Shown here one piece after another: positions 1 through 8,034 of a stretch of DNA of 50,348 nucleotides. The stretch lies in assembly GCA_041738285.1 (NCBI GenBank), contig JBGSQB010000153.1, positions 1 through 50,348 of the forward strand. Reading direction: 5' to 3'. A program made the translations under genes and the position numbers. The notes beneath the pieces were generated by a model that was not told where the DNA came from, did not search any database, and saw nothing but the letters and a program-made list of their open reading frames with translations. The DNA is from SZUA-521 sp041738285. GTDB taxonomy: Bacteria > Pseudomonadota > Gammaproteobacteria > Pseudomonadales > Azotimanducaceae. The first letter of the stretch is position 1. Every line of letters begins with the position of its first letter.

Positions 1-141
1 GGCGGCCGTTCGGGTGGCGGCGAGTCGCGTGGCAATTCGCGCGCCGGCTTTGGTGGCAACTCGAGCGAGTCTTTCGGCAATCAAAGCACAGGTGCACCGC
101 GCCGACGGACGCGGGCGCGTAAGCAGCAGCGTACCGGCTAA
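1..141 (+). CDS. C-terminal end of an Arg/Gly-rich protein, possibly a DEAD-box RNA helicase tail (partial)
   Basis: An open frame enters from the left edge in frame 1 and stops at TAA 139-141. It encodes 46 residues rich in Gly, Ser, Asn and Arg, with FGGN and SFGN elements and a basic end (PRRRTRARKQQ). Low-complexity basic tails like this are typical of RhlE-type DEAD-box helicases and other RNA-binding proteins, but no helicase motif lies inside the window, so the identity is a guess from composition. It converges with the next gene and only 12 bp separate the two stops. Confidence 0.4.
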   Translation, partial: GGRSGGGESRGNSRAGFGGNSSESFGNQSTGAPRRRTRARKQQRTG

Positions 142-153
142 TCGAGCGGTCGA

Positions 154-1347
154 TCAGCGTTTCGGCACGCGCCAGTACTCACCCAGTTCGGTGGGTAGGT
201 TGAATGCCGCCCGCTGATCGTGACCGCGACCCATGAGGGTGACCATTTCGATCACGCCGTGGCTGAAGGTGCGATAGCCCCCGAGGCCGAGTGGTGCAAT
301 GTGAAACACGTTGTCGATGGCGCCGTATAGCCGCTGCATGACGCAGGTGGCGGTGTCGAGCAGCGGATTACTCGGAACCTGCAGCGCGTCTGCCATCTTT
401 GGTTCCACGAGCATGCGCATCATGCTCGAGCACAGCGGCCGCATCAGCGGCGGGATCTTCGACTCCATTGCATCGAGCAGGGCACGAGTGAGATCGCGAC
501 CGGTCGGTGAGCCTCTCATCTGACGATCGTAGATGAACCAGGTGAGCTCTTGCGCCGCAGTCATGTCGGCCGGCAACAGGGCGTCTGCAACGCCCATCGT
601 TCGACCGATGCTGCGCCACGCCGACAGATACGCTTCTTGCGCGTCGGGACTCACGACGATGCCGAGCTTGCTGAGGCCGTCGAGCACGACGTAAGAAAAC
701 GTCATGAGCGTGCCAGCCAGGTCTTCCTGATTGATCGGTCTGCCCCAAGCGGGGTTCCACTGTCGATCACCTTGCTCGATCAGATAGCGGATGGCCGCGT
801 GCATCAGTCGCACTTCGTGGGCCGTGCGCAGCCCATCGCCGCCAGCGACGAGCCCGCCCGGCTTCATCACGTCGATCACCATCTGAGTGGTCTCTACGAG
901 TCGTCGGATGACGCGGTTCTCGAGATAGCCCGTCTCGTGCAACACGTGCGAACCGTTGGCCGCGCCGTAGGCCATCGGCAGCGAGTAGCAGCACAGGATC
1001 ATCAGCATTTCCGGCCCATGTTCCTGAAACAGGTGCTGGCCCTTCATCACGCGCTCCGGCTCGACGTTCGGTAGCGGACAACGTGCTTCGAGATCGGCGA
1101 GCAGCCGCTGCGGGACGGCCGCCTGCGGCAGATCGCGCGTCGGGCTGACCCTGTGATTCATCAAGAGCTGCAGCAACTCGTGCGGTCGCGCCTGGCCCTG
1201 TGCGAGCGACTGTGCACGGCTGAAGTACCCGGCGATGACCTCGTCAGCGGGACCATCCGTGACCTGTCGCAATGCATCGAATTGCGCATGGGTCCAACGG
1301 GTTGTCGGCTTCGTCGGCCGCTCGAACAGTGTGCGATCAGCGCACAT
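154..1347 (-). CDS. MpaB / rubber-oxygenase (Lcp)-like DUF2236 family protein
   Basis: This 397-residue protein resembles the oxygenase-MpaB/latex-clearing-protein catalytic domain (DUF2236), an all-helical b-type haem fold. The diagnostic stretch is EVRLMHAAIRY followed by an NQEDLAGT segment and a helix with AYLSAWRSIG; in Lcp enzymes the His of this region ligates haem. Family members include rubber oxygenase and fungal MpaB, but most are of unknown substrate. The start is ATG 1347, preceded by AAGGAGG; longer versions of the frame lack such a site. The start lies inside the end of the upstream carotenoid gene (11-bp overlap), which implies translational coupling. No signal peptide is seen. 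Family call good, substrate unknown. Confidence 0.75.
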   Translation of the reverse strand: MCADRTLFERPTKPTTRWTHAQFDALRQVTDGPADEVIAGYFSRAQSLAQGQARPHELLQLLMNHRVSPTRDLPQAAVPQRLLADLEARCPLPNVEPERVMKGQHLFQEHGPEMLMILCCYSLPMAYGAANGSHVLHETGYLENRVIRRLVETTQMVIDVMKPGGLVAGGDGLRTAHEVRLMHAAIRYLIEQGDRQWNPAWGRPINQEDLAGTLMTFSYVVLDGLSKLGIVVSPDAQEAYLSAWRSIGRTMGVADALLPADMTAAQELTWFIYDRQMRGSPTGRDLTRALLDAMESKIPPLMRPLCSSMMRMLVEPKMADALQVPSNPLLDTATCVMQRLYGAIDNVFHIAPLGLGGYRTFSHGVIEMVTLMGRGHDQRAAFNLPTELGEYWRVPKR

Positions 1348-2179
1348 GTCGGCCTCCTTGCGTGGTCGGTGCGGGACCGGGTTGCAATGTGTGCCAATAG
1401 CGCCAGCCGGCAAGCGCGCACAGCACTGGAATGCCCATCGCAAACACGGTGATCGACCGGGTTTCGACCGGGTAGCCGGTCGCGACCTGGCTTGCCATCA
1501 GACCGGCATATATGAGTACGGGAACGAGGGCGTGGCGGCGGCTGAAGGTCGATGTGGGCGCGAAGGGCACCGCGGGCCGCAGCAGGCGAAATGCCAGAAT
1601 GATGAAGAACGCGACCACACCCCAGCCGATGAATCCCTGCACGGTTTCGCCGAACCAGGCGCCGTCTTGCTCGACCATGACCCAGGCTTTGAGCACGTAC
1701 ACCATGTACGGGTCGGCGCCGAGGTCGTAGGCGGTCACGATCATTGCCGCAAGTAGCGACATCAGCAGCGTTTCGCCGATACGGGATGCGCCATCCGTCG
1801 GGGCATGCCAGACGATCAGGTTCGCGATCACATAGGCCATGTAGGTGAACGAAAACCACATCAGCGGCACCACGATCGGTACTTCGCCGAGTGTCGGGCC
1901 GAGGACGTCAGTGTAGTCGTAATCACCGAAGAACCAGCCGCGAGTTGCGCCCATCTGCTCGGCGAACCAACCCACGCTGACGGCGATTGCGATGAATGCC
2001 AGCGCTGCGCGGGGCCCCAGCAGGTGGGTCGCATTCATCCAGCAGATGGCGAATGTCACGAGCGAACTGGTAACCCACAGCGTGGTCGTGTCGCTGTAGC
2101 CGCGCAGGCTGGTAATGACGAGGAATGCCGCGAGCAGAGTGAACCCCGCCGCCGGCAGTGCGCTGTACAGACGTTGCAT
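1337..2179 (-). CDS. CruF-like carotenoid biosynthesis membrane protein (DUF422)
   Basis: This 280-residue polytopic membrane protein has about seven hydrophobic segments. A central block around WFAEQMGATRGWFFGDYDY, then LGEVPIVVPLMWFSF, matches the carotenoid biosynthesis protein family (CruF, gamma-carotene 1',2'-hydratase, and the related bisanhydrobacterioruberin hydratase). These enzymes add water to the psi-end of acyclic carotenoids. The start is ATG 2179 with GGGGAGAAGAG just upstream. No other carotenoid gene is nearby, so the true substrate is open. The stop overlaps the start of the MpaB-like gene, so the two are probably co-translated and could act on the same isoprenoid. Confidence 0.75.
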   Translation of the reverse strand: MQRLYSALPAAGFTLLAAFLVITSLRGYSDTTTLWVTSSLVTFAICWMNATHLLGPRAALAFIAIAVSVGWFAEQMGATRGWFFGDYDYTDVLGPTLGEVPIVVPLMWFSFTYMAYVIANLIVWHAPTDGASRIGETLLMSLLAAMIVTAYDLGADPYMVYVLKAWVMVEQDGAWFGETVQGFIGWGVVAFFIILAFRLLRPAVPFAPTSTFSRRHALVPVLIYAGLMASQVATGYPVETRSITVFAMGIPVLCALAGWRYWHTLQPGPAPTTQGGRHVR

Positions 2180-2297
2180 CTCTTCTCCCCTTTGGACGCT
2201 CGCTGGCAGGGTACCTGTTGCCGACGAAGCTGGCCAATGCGATGCGCTGACGCGCGCTCTGGAGTATCGTTTCGGCTCTCCAAGGTCTGCTACACCC

Positions 2298-3911
2298 ATG
2301 GCATCCAGCGACACGATCTTTCTGAGCTATTCCCGGCGCGACAGCGAACTTGCGCTGCGCCTGGCTCAGGATCTGCGCGCGCAGTCGATTCCGATCTGGG
2401 TGGATCAGGTCGACATCTCTCCCGGCACCATGTGGGACCGGGCGGTCGAGCAGGCGCTGGCGACGAGCAAGAAAGTGCTGATTCTGCTGTCCGAATCCAG
2501 TGTCGAGTCGGACAACGTGCTCGATGAGATCACGCTTGCGCTCGATGAGGGGAAGGAACTGGTGCCGGTGTTGCTTGAACCGTGCCGGGTGCCGCTGCGA
2601 CTGCGCCGCAAACAGCACATCGACTTCACCAACACGTATGAGGACGGGTTTGTACGGTTGCTCGAAAGCCTTTCGCATCGCACCACCGATTCTGTCGATG
2701 ACGGCCGACCTGGCGACACGCCATTGAAGACCGCTTCTATGGCAGTCATTCCGCTGCGGGTGCTGACGGCGGACGACCAGAGCAAGCTGATTGCGGCCGG
2801 CGCGCATGACGAGGTCACCAACGGGCTTTCCCGGATACCGGCCTTTCATGTGGTGTCCGCAGCCACCACGCGCACACTCGCTGGCGATGCCACGTCACTG
2901 CGTCGCGTAGCGAGCGAATTCGGCGTGCGGTACGCAATCACGGGCAGTATCGCGCTGGCGTCGGGAAGGCTGCGCGCCCAGGTCGAGCTGTGCGACATCG
3001 CGGCGGCCAAGGTTCTCTGGGACGAGCGCTTCGACGTGGAGATGAAGGATCTGTTCGAGGTCATCGACCAGATCACGGCGGCCATCGTGAGCCGCCTCCA
3101 TCCTCACGTGTTCAGTGCCGAGATTCGGCGCCTCGGTCGAAAGTCCGCCGACGAGATGAGTGCATGGGAACTCGTGCATCGAGCGCGCATGGTGCGCTGG
3201 ACACGCAAGGGCCTGAACGAGTCGATCGCGTTACTGCGTCGTTCTCTCGAACTCGATGCCGACTCGGCGCTGGCGCATGCGGAACTTGCACGCGCGCTCA
3301 GTGTGTTGGCTCAGTGGGACGGGCGTCTCGATCTGTTCGGTGAAATGACGACGCACGCCAAGAAGGCCATGAAGATCGCGCCCGACGATCCTGCCGGCCT
3401 CGTTGCAAGCTGCGTCGCGTACAACAACTTCGGTCGTCATGCCGAAGGCCTTGCGGCAGGTTCGCGGGCAATCGAACTGAACCCAAATCATGCCGACGCC
3501 TGGGCGTGCGCTGGCTTCAGCCTGTCGGGGCTTGGGCGTAGCAACGAGGCAATCAGGCACATCGAGCGCGGTATCGACTTGAGTCCCCGTGACCCGCTGC
3601 TGTATGTCTGGCACCTGTTCCTTTCGCACGCGCACCTGATGGGTGGCGATCGTAAAGCGGCGATCGCCGAGAACAGGGAGTCATTGCGGCTGTTTCCCAG
3701 CAATTTCATGGCCCACATGACGCTTGCCGTGAACCTCGCGGTGGTCGGTGATCATGCCCAGGCACGCCTTCATTGGGCGGAAGCCAAACACATGTTTCCC
3801 GATGTATCGGTCGATTTCTTCGTCGGCTTCTGCGCGGTGCAGAAGTATCCGGATGCGATGCTTGCAATAGATCGCGCCGCGATTGCGGCCGCTGGGCTCC
3901 ACGTCATCTGA
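2298..3911 (+). CDS. TIR domain protein with TolB-like/adenylate-cyclase-type region and TPR repeats
   Basis: A 537-residue soluble protein with three parts. Residues 5-125 form a TIR domain: IFLSYSRRDSE, then WVDQVDISPG, then SDNVLDEI, where Glu77 sits at the catalytic position of NAD-hydrolysing TIRs. Residues 148-275 are the TolB-like region usual in adenylate-cyclase/CadC-type proteins (AVIPLRVL, GVRYAITGSI, LWDERFD). Residues 290-530 are TPR repeats with ELDADSALAHAELARAL and ELNPNHADAWACAGFSL. I chose ATG 2298; the longer frame has no homology-like sequence. The gene stands alone, divergent from the CruF-like gene, with no neighbouring effector. It could be a signalling scaffold or an NADase; the sequence does not decide. 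Confidence 0.85.
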   Translation: MASSDTIFLSYSRRDSELALRLAQDLRAQSIPIWVDQVDISPGTMWDRAVEQALATSKKVLILLSESSVESDNVLDEITLALDEGKELVPVLLEPCRVPLRLRRKQHIDFTNTYEDGFVRLLESLSHRTTDSVDDGRPGDTPLKTASMAVIPLRVLTADDQSKLIAAGAHDEVTNGLSRIPAFHVVSAATTRTLAGDATSLRRVASEFGVRYAITGSIALASGRLRAQVELCDIAAAKVLWDERFDVEMKDLFEVIDQITAAIVSRLHPHVFSAEIRRLGRKSADEMSAWELVHRARMVRWTRKGLNESIALLRRSLELDADSALAHAELARALSVLAQWDGRLDLFGEMTTHAKKAMKIAPDDPAGLVASCVAYNNFGRHAEGLAAGSRAIELNPNHADAWACAGFSLSGLGRSNEAIRHIERGIDLSPRDPLLYVWHLFLSHAHLMGGDRKAAIAENRESLRLFPSNFMAHMTLAVNLAVVGDHAQARLHWAEAKHMFPDVSVDFFVGFCAVQKYPDAMLAIDRAAIAAAGLHVI

Positions 3912-3913
3912 GA

Positions 3914-3931
3914 GACGTCGCTAGCGGCGTC
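3914..3931. terminator. Small hairpin between convergent genes
   Basis: GACGTCGC and GCGGCGTC pair (one G-U) around a very short loop, exactly at the junction of the convergent TIR and acyltransferase genes. There is no clear T-run, so its use as a bidirectional terminator is only a possibility. Confidence 0.25.
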
Positions 3932-4436
3932 CGGCGTTGTCGGCTGCGTGCTTGACCACCGACATCGTCTGTTCGACGTCGCTCACATCGGTAATGAGTG
4001 GCTCGAAACGAACGATCTTCGAGCGGTAGTTGATCGTTGCGGGCAAGACCGGCACGTTGGCCGCCTGTGCAATGAGCGCGAAGCCGCGTTTCCATTCCTG
4101 CACACGCCTGCGGGTGCCTTCTGGGGTGATGCCGAGTACGAGGTGGGAACGCTCGGCGAATTCGCGCACCAGTTGCCCGACCAGACCTTGTGACGAGTCG
4201 CGATCGACGGGCACGCCGCCGAATGCGTACATGAGGCGGCTCAAGGGACCGTCGAAGAGGGAGCGTTTGGCGAGGAACGATGCGCGCAGGCCGAGGCCAA
4301 GCACCACCGCCATTGCCAGCACGAAGTCGACGTTGGAGCTGTGCGGAGCAACCGCTACGATCATCTTGGCGCGATCCGGGAATTCTCCTTCGATGCGCCA
4401 GCCCATGATGCGAAACACACTGCGCCCGAGCATCAT
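3921..4436 (-). CDS. Small PlsC-like acyltransferase (1-acylglycerol-3-phosphate acyltransferase superfamily)
   Basis: This 171-residue protein carries block I as HSSNVDF (the HX4D catalytic motif), a middle FGGVPVDRD block and block III as PEGTRRR, all hallmarks of glycerolipid acyltransferases. It is shorter than PlsC (about 245 residues) and lacks its N-terminal membrane segment, like the compact 'glycerol acyltransferase' family found in many proteobacteria. The acyl acceptor is unknown. It converges with the TIR gene (9 bp apart) and is divergent from the serine hydrolase. ATG 4436 and ATG 4433 are equally possible starts. Confidence 0.8.
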   Translation of the reverse strand: MMLGRSVFRIMGWRIEGEFPDRAKMIVAVAPHSSNVDFVLAMAVVLGLGLRASFLAKRSLFDGPLSRLMYAFGGVPVDRDSSQGLVGQLVREFAERSHLVLGITPEGTRRRVQEWKRGFALIAQAANVPVLPATINYRSKIVRFEPLITDVSDVEQTMSVVKHAADNAGRR

Positions 4437-4570
4437 GGAGCAGCGATTGCCCTTGCGCGGAAGGTTGCTTCCCAGATGCTGCCAGTATATGTTCGATCTC
4501 CGGCAGCGGGTCCAGGCTGCGCGCGGATGGTGTCACGAGTGTGGGCTCGATGAAAAGGAGGTGACAGGTC

Positions 4571-5664
4571 ATGGCGAAGTCGATGCTGCGATGGGTTGCG
4601 ATGCTGTGGATGACGATGTCGGCACAGGTCTGGTCCGATACCGACTTCATTGCGCTCACGGCGCTCGAAGCGCGGATCCGCGGCGGGGAGTTTCCCGGTA
4701 TACACGCGGTGGTGGTCGTGCAGCGCGGGCAGACGCTGGCGCAGTGGTACTTCGAGGGTGAAGACGAAACGATTCTGAAGCGATTCGTCATGTGAAATTC
4801 ACGCCGGATACGCTGCACGACGTTCGATCCGTCACCAAGAGCGTGGTGTCGATGCTGTTCGGTATCGCGGTTGGCGACGGTCTGATACGCAGCCTCGACA
4901 CGCCCATACTCGAGTACTTTCCCGAGTACCAGGATCTGCGCACCACCGATCGAATGAAGATCACATTACGCCATCTGCTGACGATGTCGTCTGGTTTCCG
5001 GTGGGATGAGACGACGTTCCCCTACACGGATCCGCGCAACTCCGAGATCGCGATGGACATCGCCGCGGATCCGTTTCGCTATGTGCTCAGTCAGGAGATC
5101 GTGCATGCCCCCGGCGAAGATTTCCTCTATTCGGGCGGCGACGTTGCGCTCATCGGTGAAGTGATCGCGCGCACCGCCGGCAAGTCGCTCGATGCGTATG
5201 CGGAGGAAAAATTGTTCGCACCGCTTGGTATCACCTTCGAGTGGTCCAAGAACGGCGACATCCCGCGCGCGGCATCGGGTCTTCGACTGACCCCCAACGA
5301 CATGGCGAGGCTCGGCCAGATCATGGCCAACGGCGGTGTCTGGAAAGGGCGGCAGATCGTGCCTGCGAACTGGGTCGCCGAATCGACGAAGCCGCATGCG
5401 CGCGTGAGCGACGGTGATTGCGGAACCATGTATGGCTACCTGTGGTGGCTCGGCGCCGGTTGCGAAACGACACCGCCGACGCCGTGGATTGCCGGCATCG
5501 GCAATGGTGGCCAACGGATCTGGATCGTTCCCAGCAGAGACCGCGTCATCGTCACCACCGCGGGCCTCTACAACGATCCGGCACAGCGGCAGGTGCTCGA
5601 GGCGTTGTTGCAGGCGATTGGGGACAGTTTACTTATTCAGGTTCGACCGACAGGTCGAACCTGA
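4571..5664 (+). pseudogene. Beta-lactamase-family serine hydrolase, frameshifted near 4790
   Basis: The gene begins at ATG 4571 after a very strong AAGGAGGTGACA site. Its first 74 residues hold a signal peptide (cleavage near AQVWS) and the family's usual early segment (VVVVQRGQTLAQWYFEGEDE). The frame stops at TGA 4793-4795. The rest of the protein continues one frame over from GTG 4792: KFTPDTLHDVRSVTKS with catalytic SxxK (SVTK), then YSGGD and a Lys-less C-terminal GNGGQRIW block. The two pieces make one normal-sized periplasmic class C beta-lactamase/esterase-like protein, so a single-base frameshift (real or a sequence error) is the best reading. Re-initiation from the overlapping GTG could also give two chains. 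The final residues are encoded by the palindrome at 5620-5681. Confidence 0.7.
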
Positions 5665-5681
5665 ATAAGTAAACTGTCCCC
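5620..5681. repeat. Perfect 29-bp inverted repeat with 4-bp loop
   Basis: The left arm is 5620-5648, the loop GACA is 5649-5652 and the right arm is 5653-5681. All 29 bases pair. The outer end reads GGGGACAGTTTACTTATT, which I recall as a recurrent extragenic element in gammaproteobacterial genomes. The repeat supplies the last 14 or so codons and the TGA stop of the serine hydrolase, and it lies between convergent genes, so it may serve as a terminator. No transposase is nearby. Confidence 0.85.
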
Positions 5682-5702
5682 CATTTCTCCCACAGCCTTC
5701 GA

Positions 5703-6683
5703 TCAACTGTTCCCCAGCACCGCGTCTGCGTGCCGCTCGGCATAGTCGATCATTCGATGCACGTAGTCGCCGCTCGATAAGTCCGGCCGCGCACTGATCC
5801 AGCCGATGGTGGCGAGTGCGCGAATCAGCAGAAACAGCGGCAAGCGCGCGATGGTCTCATCATCGACTGACCGCACGCGGCGATAGCCTTCGATCAACGC
5901 CATTTGCAGGCGCGCGAAGTCGTCACGGTCCTGAAAGTTCTTGAGCGCAACCGCCATGTCGTACACATGCCAGCCGAAGCCGGCATCATCGAAATCGATG
6001 ACGTGCAGCTGGTCTTCGTGGACCACGATGTTGCCCGGATGAAGGTCAGCGTGAATGAGGCTGAACACGTTCTTGTCCTTGGCGTAGTCGACGAGCAGAT
6101 CGAAGATTCGGGCGCGAAATCCTTCGAATCGCGCGCGCTGGGTGACCGATAGCGCGGGCGCCTCCCAGAACCGACCCCAGAATGGCGCGCTGCCCATCAG
6201 CCCATGTTCATCGAGAATGTGGCGCGTGAAACCCTGAGGCGTAGTCCACTGCGTGGCTTGTTCGTGCATCGCGGCCATGAGGGTGCCGAGTGAGGAGAAG
6301 TTCCTGATCGCGGTCTGTGTGTCGGCGTCCTTCTCGATCAATGTCCACATTGCCTCACCGTCGACCCACTCGAGTACACCCGCGTATCTGGTCTCATCGC
6401 CAAATGCCACCTTCGCGTAACCCTCGCCACGCCGGGTTCGCGTCGGTATCGGCACGTCGATGCCGGCACTCGTGAGTGCATGAGTCCATTGCTGCTCGGA
6501 TTCGAGCTCAGCGAAGGTGTGATAGCCGGGGCGGTGCAACCGCAGCACGAAGCGCTTACCCGACCGATCCTCCACTCTGAAAACGACGTTCTCCGATCGC
6601 GATACTTCAACGACACTGCTGACGTCGATGGCCCAGTTATCGAGTGCATCGGTTGCCGCCAGCAACCGGCCACGTTCATCCAT
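5703..6683 (-). CDS. APH-family small-molecule kinase (aminoglycoside phosphotransferase fold)
   Basis: This 326-residue protein has the choline/aminoglycoside-kinase fold: VFRVED with the Lys-containing RFVLRLHRPG strand near residues 34-53, the catalytic loop HADLHPGNIVV at residues 211-221 (Asp213) and the metal-binding DFDDAG near 230. Substrates in this family include homoserine, choline, hydroxylysine and aminoglycosides. Its ATG (6683) overlaps the last codons of the upstream class III aminotransferase-fold gene by 8 bp. That pairing mirrors hydroxylysine kinase with phosphohydroxylysine phospholyase in animals, so a hydroxylated amine or amino acid is a more likely substrate than an antibiotic. 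The substrate itself cannot be read from sequence. Confidence 0.8.
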   Translation of the reverse strand: MDERGRLLAATDALDNWAIDVSSVVEVSRSENVVFRVEDRSGKRFVLRLHRPGYHTFAELESEQQWTHALTSAGIDVPIPTRTRRGEGYAKVAFGDETRYAGVLEWVDGEAMWTLIEKDADTQTAIRNFSSLGTLMAAMHEQATQWTTPQGFTRHILDEHGLMGSAPFWGRFWEAPALSVTQRARFEGFRARIFDLLVDYAKDKNVFSLIHADLHPGNIVVHEDQLHVIDFDDAGFGWHVYDMAVALKNFQDRDDFARLQMALIEGYRRVRSVDDETIARLPLFLLIRALATIGWISARPDLSSGDYVHRMIDYAERHADAVLGNS

Positions 6684-7953
6684 CGAGGTGACCAAGATCT
6701 GCCAGGGTCTCCTCGAGCACCGGAATGAATGCATCGACGTCGCGCTCGGAGAACACCAGCGGCGGCCGCAGCTTCAGGACATTGTTGAACGCACCGGCGT
6801 TGCTGATCAGGTAGCCACGCTCCCGCACGGCGTTGACGATGCGCAGTGCGCCTTCGCGATCGGGCGCCTTGGTGCGCGGGTCTTCGACCCACTCGAGCCC
6901 GACGAACAGTCCCTGGCTGCGCACATCGGCCATGTTGCGACAGCGGAGCTTGATGGCATCGATGCGGCTTCGCAGCGACGCGCCAACCCGCGCGACCGAC
7001 GCGAGGATGCCGTCGGATTCGATGACGTCCAGCACGGCGCTGCCGGCGGCGGCCTGCAACGGAGTCGAGGCGAACGTGTTGAAGTAGCGGCATTCGCGGC
7101 GGAAAGTCTCGACCAGTTCGCGCCTCGCCGCAGTGCCCGCCAGCGGCATGCCGGCACCGAGCGGCTTGCCCATGGAAACGATGTCGGGAACGAAGTCCAT
7201 CAGCTGATAGCCCCACCAGCGGCCCGTTCGGCACAACCCGGCCTGCACTTCGTCGCTGATGAACAGTCCGCCCGCGTCGTGCACGACGTCCACGGCCTGC
7301 TTCATGAATCCCTTCGGAATGTCGGGCAGACCCTCGTTGGCGAGGATCGGGCACACCAGCATGCCGGCAAAGGGGATGCCATCCTTTTTGAACCCTGCGA
7401 TGACCTCTTTCAGCTTGCCGAGATAGTACTGGGTCGCGTCGCCGTTACCCGGATAACGGTATGTCTCGGGAAAGGGGATGGATCGAATATCGCCGGTGGT
7501 TGAGGTCCGGTGCGTGAGTTTGCGCACCTCAGTGCTGTTGCCGTGGTAGGCCTCGTCGGTGCAGATGATGCCGCGTCCACCTGTTGCAGCGCGCGCCATC
7601 ATCAACGCGACTTCATTGGCTTCCGTGCCGGTGCAGCTGAACACCACCGCCTCGATCGATGGGTCGTGGGTCGCCGTCAACCGTTCGGCGTAGTCGACCA
7701 CGCCCTGGTGGAGATATCGGCTATGTACATTCAAGAGCCCAGCCTGTCGCGAGATCGCGGCGACCACGTGAGGATTGCAATGGCCAACGCTTGGGACGTT
7801 GTTGTACATGTCCACGAATATCCGGCCGTCGGCGTCGTACAGGTGCACGCCTCGACCCCGAACCAGATGCACGGGCTCGGTGTAAAACAGGGGCGCTCCC
7901 GCGCCGAGGAATTGATTGCGTCGTTGCAGCAGAGTGGTCGAGTCGCTGTTCAT
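6676..7953 (-). CDS. Class III PLP-dependent aminotransferase-fold enzyme (candidate phospholyase)
   Basis: This 425-residue protein is complete for the class III (ornithine/4-aminobutyrate aminotransferase) family: FSCTGTEANEVAL near residue 105, FISDEVQAGLCRTG with the pyridine-binding Asp234, and SMGKPLGAGMPLAG with the Schiff-base Lys263. Segments such as YDADGRIFVDMYNNVPSVGHCNP resemble the AGXT2-like branch that includes ethanolamine-phosphate and phosphohydroxylysine phospho-lyases. It is the first gene of a two-gene leftward unit with the APH kinase. Together they may phosphorylate and then eliminate phosphate from an amino alcohol. An ordinary transaminase is the alternative. Confidence 0.85.
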   Translation of the reverse strand: MNSDSTTLLQRRNQFLGAGAPLFYTEPVHLVRGRGVHLYDADGRIFVDMYNNVPSVGHCNPHVVAAISRQAGLLNVHSRYLHQGVVDYAERLTATHDPSIEAVVFSCTGTEANEVALMMARAATGGRGIICTDEAYHGNSTEVRKLTHRTSTTGDIRSIPFPETYRYPGNGDATQYYLGKLKEVIAGFKKDGIPFAGMLVCPILANEGLPDIPKGFMKQAVDVVHDAGGLFISDEVQAGLCRTGRWWGYQLMDFVPDIVSMGKPLGAGMPLAGTAARRELVETFRRECRYFNTFASTPLQAAAGSAVLDVIESDGILASVARVGASLRSRIDAIKLRCRNMADVRSQGLFVGLEWVEDPRTKAPDREGALRIVNAVRERGYLISNAGAFNNVLKLRPPLVFSERDVDAFIPVLEETLADLGHLDG

Positions 7954-8034
7954 GGAGACCTACCAGGTCGAACGTGGGGAATTGCGCGATTGTGGCACGA
8001 TTCCCGGCCGCGCTTTAGCCGCCCATCGGGTACC

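Noticed and set aside
2298..3911. TIR gene as part of a phage-defence island
   Set aside because: Neighbours are carotenoid and lipid genes; no Thoeris, Pycsar, CBASS or other partner was seen.
5703..6683. Antibiotic resistance (aminoglycoside phosphotransferase)
   Set aside because: The fold is shared by many metabolic kinases, and the overlapping PLP-enzyme gene argues for metabolism.
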